Positions 25,595 to 35,800 of a stretch of 64,000 bases of DNA are shown piece after piece. Location: the NCBI GenBank assembly GCA_002492465.1, contig DKYT01000022.1, positions 93,248 to 157,247 of the forward strand. Reading direction: 5' to 3'. The notes under the pieces are model-generated. The model had not been told where the DNA came from, searched no databases, and was given only the letters and a program-made list of their open reading frames with translations. The translations under genes were made by a program, and so were the position numbers. Position 1 is the first letter of the stretch; each line of letters opens with the position of its first letter. This DNA is from Lachnospiraceae bacterium UBA7093. GTDB lineage: Bacteria; Bacillota; Clostridia; Lachnospirales; Lachnospiraceae.

Positions 25595-27601
25595 CTATAC
25601 CTTAAAGGACGCCACTGTCTGATTGAGAAGCTCGCTTAACCGGAACAATTCCTTTGTCTGTGTGAGGACAAACTTGGAATTTTCATTTGAATTTTCAGCT
25701 GACAGCTCCATCTTCTGCATATATTCCGCAATTTCTCCCACAAGAGAAGTGATCGCTGCAATAGATTGATTAATCCCTTCCATTCCGGCGCTCATTTCCA
25801 TGGAAGCCGCTCCCAGATCACCGGAGATATTGCTGTAATATACGGCATCCTGTTCATACATTCCCGCCATCTCCATCATTCCTTTATAATCTTCCATTAC
25901 CTTACCGTTCATAAATTTCATCAATTTTTCTGCACTTTGAGAGAGAAAAACTACATTCTCCACTACATCCTCTGTAATTTGACGTATTTTATTCACGGCA
26001 AGCTTAGAGTGATCGGCAAGCTGGCTGATCTCGTCCGCTACTACTGCAAATCCCCTTCCCGCGTCTCCCGCTCTTGCCGCCTCTATGGAAGCGTTCAGGG
26101 CAAGTAGATTTGTCTGAGAACTAATGGAGAGAATTTCCTCTGTCAGGGCATCTATTTCTCTTACTTTCTGCCCCTCTGCAATTGCTTTCTCCAAATCTTC
26201 TCTGGTTTCCTGATAAAGTAAAACCGCTTCTCTTCCCGATTTCTCAGAATTCTCATGCTGCAATCCAGCGCGGCTCATAATGTCTCCCGACTGCTGAGCG
26301 GCTTCCTCCGCCTTCTGCGCCACGTTTTCCACTACGGCGCCCAGTGTCTGCCCAGTCTCTCTGATCTGCTCCGCCAGCTCCTTTGCCTGCACCGTCTGTC
26401 CCATAACCTTCACAGCCGTATCTAAAATAGCAGAGGCGTCCTGTGTCAAAACATTCATTTTCTCCCAGGTTCCTTCCGCAATGGCGCTGATATCTTCCGC
26501 TTCCCCCTTGGTATTTAAAATGATATCCCGGATCTGCTGCTTTACCTCCGCCGTTGCAGTTCGGATCTGCTCCGTTTCATTTTTATATTCCTTCGGAATC
26601 TTATTCTTCTTAGGAACCGTAATATTTTCTGTGAAATCCCCGGAGGCAAACTGCTTCAGCATCTGTATGGGCGCCAGCATCCTGCCAATCAGCCACGCCA
26701 TGAATCCCGTCGCAAGCGCAATGCTCACCAATGCGATTGCTGCCGCTACTGTAATCATAACCTCCAGAGGTCTCTTTACATTCGACGTAGGAACCACTAC
26801 CCCCAGTCTCCAGCTGCTTCCGGAAATCTCCGCCGTTGCAAAATAGCATTCGCTGCCGTCATAATCTCTAAGCTTTACCACATCGCTGCTACTTCCGTCC
26901 ATCAGTCTCCCGAGTCCCGGCATTTTGTCTGAAACCGCCACCGCCGTGTTCTCTGAAGGTTCATACTCCTTATTCACATGCGCAATGTATTTCCCGCTGC
27001 TGTCCACCAAAAAACCATATACGCCCTCTGCAAAATGAATGCTGCCTGTAAGCTCCGTCACCGTACCCAGAGTCACGTCCAAGCCAATCACTGCGGCAAG
27101 CTCTCCCTTTATGTATACCGGCGAAGCGATGGTGGCGCACATCTGATTGGTCAGCACATCCCAGTAAGGATCCGTTACAATGGTTTTCTTTTCCTCCGCC
27201 GCCTGTTGATACCATCCCCTCTGCACAGGATCATAACCCTCAGGTATCTGCGCCTCCCTGTTAGACTGAATAAATCTGCTTTCCTTCGTCCCGCAATAGA
27301 GGTTTAGAAGCTCCCCTCTGCCTGCCGCATAGGTATCCAGTACGGACTGTATGAATTCATCCTCTGTATTTTCGGCAGCGGCAATGCTGTTTGCGGTGCC
27401 GCTTGCAAGCATCTTTTCATTTTCAATCCATGTATTGATTTCCTCCGCGTACTTATCTGCATTCAGTTGCAGCGCCGACCTCTGATCCTGAATCATCCGC
27501 CTTCCTGCCACCAAAACAATGCCCACCGTTGTCAATACAATGCTGACAGCAACAATACATATCACACTCACCGTCAGCCTGCCTTTAATGGTTCTTCCCA
27601 T
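25595..27601 (-). CDS. Methyl-accepting chemotaxis-like receptor with dCACHE sensor
   Basis: A 668-residue receptor. First membrane helix at about 9-32, an extracellular double-CACHE ligand domain (about 35-275, RGWYQQAAEEKKTIVTDPYWD), second helix (about 282-304), HAMP-like linker, and a signalling domain with the invariant hairpin tip (SISSQTNLLALNASIEAARAGDAGRGFAVVADEI, about 485-520, read here as two overlapping motifs). No flagellar, CheA or CheW genes lie nearby; instead it heads an operon with a diguanylate cyclase, an adhesin and a sortase. It may control surface attachment rather than swimming. Its promoter carries the LytTR-type repeats. Confidence 0.93.
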   Translation of the reverse strand: MGRTIKGRLTVSVICIVAVSIVLTTVGIVLVAGRRMIQDQRSALQLNADKYAEEINTWIENEKMLASGTANSIAAAENTEDEFIQSVLDTYAAGRGELLNLYCGTKESRFIQSNREAQIPEGYDPVQRGWYQQAAEEKKTIVTDPYWDVLTNQMCATIASPVYIKGELAAVIGLDVTLGTVTELTGSIHFAEGVYGFLVDSSGKYIAHVNKEYEPSENTAVAVSDKMPGLGRLMDGSSSDVVKLRDYDGSECYFATAEISGSSWRLGVVVPTSNVKRPLEVMITVAAAIALVSIALATGFMAWLIGRMLAPIQMLKQFASGDFTENITVPKKNKIPKEYKNETEQIRTATAEVKQQIRDIILNTKGEAEDISAIAEGTWEKMNVLTQDASAILDTAVKVMGQTVQAKELAEQIRETGQTLGAVVENVAQKAEEAAQQSGDIMSRAGLQHENSEKSGREAVLLYQETREDLEKAIAEGQKVREIDALTEEILSISSQTNLLALNASIEAARAGDAGRGFAVVADEISQLADHSKLAVNKIRQITEDVVENVVFLSQSAEKLMKFMNGKVMEDYKGMMEMAGMYEQDAVYYSNISGDLGAASMEMSAGMEGINQSIAAITSLVGEIAEYMQKMELSAENSNENSKFVLTQTKELFRLSELLNQTVASFKV

Positions 27602-27628
27602 AGTCTGCTACCTCTCTTCTGTCTTTTT

Positions 27629-27690
27629 ATTATATCCATCCTTTTTTGAACTTTCTACTTCATGGGATATTTTGGGGTTTTTATGGGAAA
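27629..27690 (-). promoter_or_regulatory. LytTR-type direct-repeat promoter of the chemoreceptor-cyclase-adhesin operon
   Basis: On the minus strand TTTTCCCAT (core near 27683-27690) and AATATCCCAT (core near 27662-27670) are 21 bases apart, then GTAGAAAGT, then -10 TATAAT (27629-27634) 29 bases after the second TATCCC core. There is no good -35 box, so an activator is probably needed. Confidence 0.65.
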
Positions 27691-27745
27691 ATCGTACTAT
27701 TTTCTTGTTGACACTGATGTCAAAACAGCAAAAAAAGCCGACGCA

Positions 27746-29047
27746 TCAGTCAACTGTTGGAATATTCATTAAAATTCTTGCCACAAACAAATCGTCCTCT
27801 ACAGAAAAATCCGTTTCCCCATTATAGTAAGAAGCCACTTTCCTGATACTGGAAATGCCTACGCCATGCCCTTTTCCTTCCTTAGGTAATTCTTTATCGA
27901 ACTCCAGATTTTGGATACAGGAATTTTTACATTGGATTGCTATTTTATTTCCTTTCTGGACAATAGACAACAGAATCTCCGGATTTTCCTTTCCTGAGCA
28001 AAGGCATCCATGAATGGCGTTCTCCACAATATTCGCAAGAACCGCAACCAAATCGATATCCCGTACCGCTATATGCTCCGCCGTTTTTACATCCATAGAA
28101 ATACGGATGTTCTCTTCCCGTGCGTATCTTCCGTATGCGTTTAAAATGCTGTTGATTGTTTCATTGCTGCTGATACGCTCTTTCTTACGGCTTCCCACAT
28201 CCTCTCCATATTGCTTTACATACGCAAGAAGCTTGCCGTATTCCTTATTTCTGATATATTCTTCCATCAAAAGACAGTGATGGCGGATATCATGACGGAT
28301 TCTGACCGACTCCTCTTCCGATTCCCGCATCATTTCCAACTGGCGGTGCAGAAGCAGCTCATTCATTTCCAGCAGCTCCTTTTCTACCTGATAGCGATGC
28401 TCTTTGCCCTGGTGCAAATACATCCGATACATCATATATTGAACCAGCCCTGCCATTATCAGCAAAAACAGCGTCCTCACGATACTGAACAAAGAGAAAA
28501 CATGATCGCTGGGCCAGAAGGCAGCAAGCGCCGCGATTAAAATCGATACAATCAGCGTTATCACACTGAACAGATCCATTTCCTCCTCTAAAATATTCGC
28601 GTTTTCCAAAAAACCGCGCCGGACCTTTTTGAAAATCAGAAGGAGAATGGCGCCGCTTATCATGATCCGTACTCCCAGATCAGCCCACTTACTTCCGTAA
28701 AACCATATGCGGGACACATCCACACCGCAAAATACAATAACCGCAAGGAAATAAAATCCCAGGGATATTTTATATAAAGACAAATAAATCCTTTCCCTGC
28801 TCATTCCTATACAAAAACTTCCCAGCGCTGGAATCACCAAAATTCCCGCAAAATGTACAAACATCTTACGGTCTAACAGATACCACACACTGTAAAGGAT
28901 CGTCATAAAACATCCAAACAGTACATACCATCTTACCGCCTTTTGCATGGGCATTCTCGGACGGTCCAACAGCAGAAAAACCGCCATTACCAATCCTGCC
29001 CCCATTCCGTTTCTAAAAAGCGCCACCCCGAAAGAGCCGCCCAACAT
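27746..29047 (-). CDS. GHKL-type membrane sensor histidine kinase (AgrC/LytS-like)
   Basis: A 433-residue kinase from the ATG at 29047, 6 bases past the response-regulator stop; the longer reading overlaps that gene. Residues 1-200 form about six or seven membrane helices. A phosphoacceptor segment RIRHDIRHH (about 250) is followed by the ATP-binding domain with N box AVLANIVENAIHGC (about 340) and GHGVGISSIRKV (G box). This is the family that pairs with LytTR regulators, often sensing peptides. It is encoded directly after its likely partner regulator. Confidence 0.92.
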   Translation of the reverse strand: MLGGSFGVALFRNGMGAGLVMAVFLLLDRPRMPMQKAVRWYVLFGCFMTILYSVWYLLDRKMFVHFAGILVIPALGSFCIGMSRERIYLSLYKISLGFYFLAVIVFCGVDVSRIWFYGSKWADLGVRIMISGAILLLIFKKVRRGFLENANILEEEMDLFSVITLIVSILIAALAAFWPSDHVFSLFSIVRTLFLLIMAGLVQYMMYRMYLHQGKEHRYQVEKELLEMNELLLHRQLEMMRESEEESVRIRHDIRHHCLLMEEYIRNKEYGKLLAYVKQYGEDVGSRKKERISSNETINSILNAYGRYAREENIRISMDVKTAEHIAVRDIDLVAVLANIVENAIHGCLCSGKENPEILLSIVQKGNKIAIQCKNSCIQNLEFDKELPKEGKGHGVGISSIRKVASYYNGETDFSVEDDLFVARILMNIPTVD

Positions 29048-29052
29048 GCCTC

Positions 29053-29775
29053 TCACTCCCTTCCGAAGTAAAATGAAAAGTACATTTTTCTGAATTCGGT
29101 TGCCTTGTTTCTTGGTACATAAATCCGACTGCCATTGTCCATACAAATTTCCTCCCGGTCAACGGCAGTAATATGATTCAAATTAATAATATAAGAACTT
29201 CCGCACCTTAGAAATTCAGAGAACCCCTGTAAAATCCTGTATAGTTCTCCTCCTGTTATCCGTATCCTGACCGTCTCTTCCTTCAGGAACAAAATCTGAT
29301 AGTTTCTCTGCGCCTCACAGTAAATGATCTGATCCGGCGTAATCTGCTTAAGTCCGCTGGAGGTCTTAAATACCAGCGGCTCCCTTCCTTCCTTTCTCAG
29401 CGCTTCAAAAGCAAGATCCATTGCATGAAAAAACTTTTCTTCCTCCAGCGGTTTTACCAGGTACTGCAAAGCGTCTACCTGGTACGCTTCAAGAGCATAC
29501 TCTCTGGAAGTGGTGAGAAAGATCACCGGCGTTTTCACACCTTCCCTGCGAAGCTTTCTCACCACCTCAATCCCTGTTTCTCCCGGCATAAAAACATCTA
29601 TTAACAATAGATCTGGCTTGCCCTTTTCCTTAATACTTACCAATATCTCTTGTGCATTTTCAAATTTTTCCGTCTGATATTTCAGTTCCGGATGCTTTTT
29701 CCCATAAGCGTCAAGCAGTTCTTCCGCCTGCATAAGCTCCGACGCCATATCATCGCATAAAGCAATCTGGTACAT
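29053..29775 (-). CDS. LytTR-family response regulator, partner of the GHKL kinase
   Basis: A 240-residue regulator. The receiver domain (1-120) has LLLIDVFMPG with phosphoacceptor Asp near 57, a T/S switch (FLTTSREYA) and Lys in YLVKPLE. The LytTR DNA-binding domain (about 140-240) has the typical YCEAQRNYQILFL, FLRCGSSYIINLNHI and PRNKATEFRKMYFSF segments. It is transcribed first, ahead of its kinase. A direct repeat of LytTR type lies in its own promoter, suggesting autoregulation and control of the nearby adhesin genes. Confidence 0.93.
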   Translation of the reverse strand: MYQIALCDDMASELMQAEELLDAYGKKHPELKYQTEKFENAQEILVSIKEKGKPDLLLIDVFMPGETGIEVVRKLRREGVKTPVIFLTTSREYALEAYQVDALQYLVKPLEEEKFFHAMDLAFEALRKEGREPLVFKTSSGLKQITPDQIIYCEAQRNYQILFLKEETVRIRITGGELYRILQGFSEFLRCGSSYIINLNHITAVDREEICMDNGSRIYVPRNKATEFRKMYFSFYFGRE

Positions 29776-29805
29776 TTTATCCTCTCCTCCGACTCCTGTA
29801 CCTCT

Positions 29806-29873
29806 ATTATAAAAACGATGGACTTATGAAAAAATATCAATTTCTTAAGTGGTCTTTTTTCTTCCTAAATGGT
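29806..29873 (-). promoter_or_regulatory. LytTR-type direct repeat in the promoter of the response-regulator gene
   Basis: On the minus strand ACCATTTAGG (29864-29873) and ACCACTTAAG (29844-29853) are direct repeats 20 bases apart, close to the known LytTR half-site form (ACCnTTnAG). A -10 TATAAT (29806-29811) follows about 32 bases later. Confidence 0.6.
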
Positions 29874-29899
29874 ACAGTTTAAAAGGAAAAGATCAGTAA

Positions 29900-32800
29900 T
29901 CAATTTTCCTCCTCCTGGGAGGATTTCTTTCTTCCCAGTAGAATCAACAGAAGCAGCAACAGCAGCATTCCCCCGGCAACAAGGAACGGTAAATATCCGC
30001 CACGCCCAAAAACGCCTGCCAACCCGCTCTGTTTGCCTGCGCTATCACCTATTGCATAGAGGATCGCATAAGTGGAAAACAGCTTTGTACGAATCGTTAT
30101 GGTTTCTGCCTCCTGATCCTGGTCCTCTAAAAGCTCGCAGTTTCCTTCATGATTTCTCAGCACCCAATAAAAGGCGTCTTCCATGAGAAGCTCCCGGGGA
30201 ATATCAAGGGAAATCTCAAGCTCCTCATTCAGTTCTCTCAGCTTTAACCATTCTCCTTCCCCAATTTTCTTTTCCACGGAAATATCTATATATGTTCCCA
30301 TAGAAAGCCCTTCGTGTTCCTCGGCAAATACAGCAACGGCATCCGCCAATTCTCTCCTGTCCTTTTCCGGAACCTGCTGTTCAAGCTTTGTTACCACCAG
30401 GCGTACCGTTACGTCCTCTCCGGCATCCGCCCTGCCCTGTTCTTCCTTTGTCAGGGTTGCGTCCAGCACATTGTCAAAGCTGGTTAATATTACGCCGGTA
30501 ATAACATCCCCGGTGATTTCCTGATTTTCATTTAAGGATTCCACCAAAATATGAATTCTTCCTTTTCCATAAGCTACCCGGATGGATTCTGTCACTGGTT
30601 TTCCCTTTGCCTCCTGATAGGGCACCGTCTCTCCTCCGGTTTCTTTCCCGGCAATATTTTCTGTGGGTGAAGCACTGTCGCCGGAAGGAGAAGTCTCCTC
30701 CCCCGGCTGCCTTGTAGCTTCCACGGTTTTGCCCGGGCGTCTGCCGTTTCCTGCTTCCTCCCTGTTTCCTCTTCCGCTCTCTACAGGTATGCCCTCTGTC
30801 AAGCCCGCTTCCTTTTTGGGGGTCTTTAAAGGCTCCGGCCACAAGGTTTCCTCCGGCTGTTCTTCGCTCCCGGAAGAAGTACTTCCGCCGCTGTTAGAAT
30901 CTCCCGGTCTGTTTTCCTGATCCGTTCCGGTATCCTCTTTAGGCGGTTCGGCGTCCCCGGGTTTTTCCTCCTTTGTGTAGGAAGGAATCTCTATCACCGC
31001 TTCCCGGGATGCAAAAGAATCCTCTGTTGCCCTGTAGCGCACCTCGTATGTCCCGGGCGCCAGATTTGTCAACGTGCTTTCCTCTACCGGAATCCACTGA
31101 CTGCTTCCCGCCCTGCGGTATTCCATTGTATTGTCTAAACCGGTCAATTTACCGTCCTTTGCATTTTGGGCGCTTTCCCCTACCGCCTTAATATCTGCAG
31201 GCACCTGAGGGCGCTGGGGAATGGAAACTGTACAGGGATTGCTGTCCTCCCATTGATTTCCGTCTCCTTTTTTGATGATCTCAATTTCCTTGCCAAAATA
31301 CTCCTTTTTCAGTGGAATGGTTCCGTCTTTGGAGGCGGTTTCAGTTTTCCCCTGAATCAGATAATCTGCGCCCGGCGTAAGCCCGGTAAGCAGTTCCCTC
31401 TCCCTTTCCAGGGAAGGATTCGGCGTTTCTTCTCTTGGAATCCATTTTCCGTAAAGAAGAATATCCCCTTCCATCCGGTCTGCATCCTGCTGTCCGGCAA
31501 ATTTCCATTTGTTTCGGAATGTCTCTTCCCGGTACCAGCCCCCAAATACATAACCTGTTCTCACAGGATCCTCCGGCTTTTCAACACTGTCATGGTATGC
31601 CTTTCCTTCTATTACAGGAACAGCAGAGCCGCCGTTGGACACAAAGGCAACGGAAAGGGTTCTGCCTTCTTTGATATCCGTCACATAAGCTTCTCCCCAG
31701 GGGCTTGTCTGCGTTGCCGCGATACGGACGCTCACCTCTCCGGCTGCAAGCCCGGCAATCTGATTTCCTTCTACCCGAATCCAGCTTTTACCACCGTCGG
31801 TACTGTATTCAATTCCGGTTTGAAGGAAAGTAAGGGAACCGTCCTTCTTGTTTTTAATGGATTCCTCCTGCTTTCCGTCCGGTGCAAGCTCCGGCGCTTC
31901 GGGGCGCTCCGCAACGGGTAAAATCTGCGCCTCGCTGTCGGAAGTGTTTTCACCATCCCCTTTCTTAATGATCAGGAGTTCTTTGCCCGCCCAGGGCTCT
32001 TCCAGGGTAATTTTACCCTCCTCATCCGCCGTATAAGACTTTAAGCCTTCAATGCCGTCGTTGATCATATAGGGATCCCCGGGAATCAGCCCCACCAGCT
32101 TATTTTCCTGGTAATCCACCTTGATTTCAGGCGTCTCTTCCTGTCCCTTAATCCGCAGGATTATTGTCCTTTCTTCTGTATTTCCGGCATGGTCCCGGGC
32201 ATAAATGGTAACCGATACAGTTCCCGTCCGTCCGCCCAGATTTCCCATCAGGAAAGAATATTCCTCTTTCATTGCCTCATGGAATCCGCCTTCTTCCTGC
32301 TGTCTGCCTCCGTTGTTGATCTTCCAGGCAACACTTTCCAGTCCGGAAGTAAGCTCTCCGTTATCATCTTTTATCTTTACGATCAGGTTAGGAGCTGTCT
32401 CATAATAGGCATCGGAAAGCGCCACTCCCTGAGGCTGGGTCGCCGCCGTTGTATCCTCAGGATAACAGTCTGCCAAAATGGTAATAAGCGGCTTATTCTG
32501 TTCCACCAAAATGCCGTTGCCCTCTCCATTGACAGCTTTTGCCTGGGATACATTTCCGGCGTAGTCTGTGGCTTTTATCTGGGTAACAGTCCCCTTAAAG
32601 TCTGCATCCACTGTGATTTTTGCCGTCACTGCGCCAGACTCTGTAACCAGCTTTGCCTGTTTCGGCTCCGGTGTGCCGTCTTTTGCCGTAAGCACATATT
32701 CCACCTTTTCCACACCACTTCCTGCTTCTGTAACAGGAATGGAAATGATCAGGCTCTCTTTTTGTATAATCCAATTCCAAATATTGGCATAGCCTTCGTT

Positions 32801-35800
32801 GTAGGCGATTTCTCCCAAAACCGGCGCTGTGGTGTCAAGCTTTCCCTGGAACTCTTTCGACCAGACGGTATTCCCTGCGGCGTCCGCCGCTTTAAAGCGA
32901 TAGGTATGGCTGCCTTCCCGTGTCAGCGCATAATAACCGATTGTCTCCTGAGTGGTAGCTCCGCCTGTAGTAAGACCGGTAAGTTCCTGCTCTTCCTCCT
33001 GGTCAATTTTTACATATAGCTTGACCACGCCCACATTATCGGAGTAAACCAGCTCCGCCTTCAACTCCTGGTGCCACTTGTCCGGGTCTTTTCCCTCCCC
33101 AGGCACCGCCTTGAGGACAGGAGGTTCCACATCCCGCCATTTTGCATAAAGGGTGACGGTAATATTTCTGCTGGTTTCATCTACCCTGTAGTCCTCCCGG
33201 TCTATGGCGCTTCCTATGGTATCCTCCCTGAAATTCCATGGATGCTCGCCGGAAGCGTCCCTGTACCAGCCTTCAAAGGCATAGCCCTTTCTCACCGGAT
33301 CGCCGGGCTTTGTAAGCAGGTCTGTGTAGATCTTCCCTTTCTGGGGCGCAGGCTGCTTTGAAGCCCCTTGACCATTTAAGTCAAATTCTGCTGTAAGGGT
33401 AATGTCGCTTTGGGCGATGGTTACCACCGCCTCCTCACCGTGAGGCTGATCCTCCGTAGCCTTGTCCCTGATCAGCACATCGCCGGGGCCTAAGTCCGGA
33501 ATGACCTGATCCTCCGGCACAGGCGTCCAGGTTTTTCCTCCATCGGTGCTGTACTCCATATCCCCATGGTCTACTGTGATCGTTATTTTGATCTGGGCGT
33601 CCTCCGCCCCCTTGGCAATTTCAGGCGTTACAGTAAGATCCTTTTCCGGATCCAGCGCCTTGGGTCTTGCCGCAACAGAAAGTTCCTGGGGCTGGCTGTC
33701 ATGGGTATGCCCGCCGTCTCCTTTTTTCACAATGAAGATTTCATGCCCGGTCCACTGCTCCTCGATTGCAAGCTTTCCTTCCTCATCCGCCACGCAGATT
33801 TTCACTTTACCATCGTCGGTCTTTACCTCATATGTTTCTCCAGGTACCAGATTGGTTATTTTATCCTCGGGATAAGAAATCTTTGCCTCAGGCTTTCTCT
33901 CCTGTCCTTTCAGTTTTACGGTTACGGATTTTCGTCCCAGGTTTCCTGCATGATCCCCGGCGTTCACCGTTACTCCCACCACACCTGCCTGTCCGTTCAG
34001 GGAAATCACAAAAGCATGGGTTCCTTTTACTTCATTTTCAAATTCCCGCTGCACCTTATAGCCTGTGCCGCTGATGGTATAGTTGATAAACGCAATACCA
34101 GAGGTCACAGCGGCGGAAGAATCATCTGTTACCTCCACATAAAGGGTGGGAATATCCGTTTCCTCATAATAATCTTCCGATAATGCCCCTCCAGCTCCGG
34201 GGTGATCCGGATCCGTCATATCCGCTTCCAGAATGCGAATTACGGGGGCTGCATTTTCCACGATCACGCCGCCATTTTCATTGCTCACACTCTTGGAATC
34301 CGCCTGATTGCCTGCCTCATCCACACAGGTAATATTGGTAATAGTCCCTTTCCATTCCGCCTCAAAAATCAGTTCCGCTTTCTGTTCGCCCATACTTCCC
34401 GAAAGCTTGACTGTCCTGTTTTCCGGTGCTTCCCCTGCTTTTGTAACCGTGCAGGTGAGCTCTTTTGCTCCGCTTCCCTCCTCTGCCACCGGAATGGTAA
34501 TAACCAGACTGTCCTTTCCGATAATCCAATCCAGGAAATGCACTGCCTTTTTATCGTATGTAATTTCTCCCAGCACCGGCTTTTCCGTATCCAGCTTTAT
34601 GGTAAGGGGCTGGGTCAGGGTTTCGTTCCCCGCCTCATCCACTGCCCGGAAGACATACGTATGCTCTCCCTCCAAAAGTTCGCTGTAGGAAGCCTTCGTG
34701 GGCGTTTGGGTTGCGCTTCCCGTGGTAACCGGCAAAGCTTCAAATTCCTTTTTATCCACCGAAACCAGAACCTGGGAAACCCCCTCGTTATCGGAATACT
34801 GCAGCAAAACGGAAGGCTGATTTTCCTCCCTGTACCAACGGCTGCCATCCCCGCCGTCCGACAAGGCGGCGGTAAGCAAAGGTGCTCTGACATCCTTCCA
34901 GCGGGCATAAAAGTTCTGATTCTCTGTCTGGGTTTTGCTGATTGCAGTATATTTTTCTCCCCTATAGCTCTCATCTTTATACCAGCCGTCAAACACATAG
35001 CCTTCTCTTTCCAGAACCGGCAAGGTAAGACCTTTTCCATAGGTATAGCTTTTATACATTGTCTCCGGCGTATACCCTTTCAAATGATAGGACACCTGAT
35101 AGGTATTTGCCGTCCATTTGGCATAGAGGGTGGTGTTCGCCTTTACCTGGGTATTAAAATCAAAGGCGCTGGTGCATTCCTGATCCGTATACCACCCGCC
35201 AAAGGTATGACCGGTAAGGGTTGGATCAGCAGGCTTTGCCACTTTACACTGTACATCGGTGCTTGTAGAATCGCTTCCCAGCCTGGTCCATACCAGCTGA
35301 GGCTCCACAGCGCTTCCCCCCTGGCTGTTAAAGCTCACCCTGCGGACATATTTGGTGTAAACCAAAGGTTTATCATTTGCATAGGTATAACAGCTGACAT
35401 AGTACACGCCGTCTCCCGTAATCGGATAATCTGTTTCAAGCCTGCCGCTTCCGGATTGATCCAGAATCTTCTTTTCCGTTGCTTCCGTACTCTTTCTTAC
35501 AGTAACGTATCCCCCGGAAGGACCGAAAGCTGCCGACTGGATGTGCAGAGAAAGCCCCTCCTTTGCCAAAACTCCCTGATCCGGCCCGGTGATGGTAAGG
35601 GCTCTTGCAGTAGTGTCCTTTTTGATCTGCTCCGAAAAGCCTTCCTTCACGTTTCCTGCATAATCCACTGCCTTATAGTATAAATATCCGATTCCGTTTT
35701 CCGTCAGAGTAATGCTGCCGCTTCCCTTTGCGATCTCCGCCTTGGTAAAAGCCTTAAGCCCCTGAGGCGTTCCTTCCTTACTGGTCACCCAGCCGTATTC

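Noticed and set aside
25595..27601. Chemotaxis operon for flagellar motility
   Set aside because: No cheA, cheW, cheR, cheB, motor or flagellar genes are present around the receptor or the CheY/CheX pair.
34202..35683. Long plus-strand open frame (493 codons) opposite the giant adhesin
   Set aside because: It lies fully inside the minus-strand gene, lacks a ribosome site, and its translation is low-complexity Cys/Phe/His-rich with no recognisable domain, as expected for an antisense shadow.
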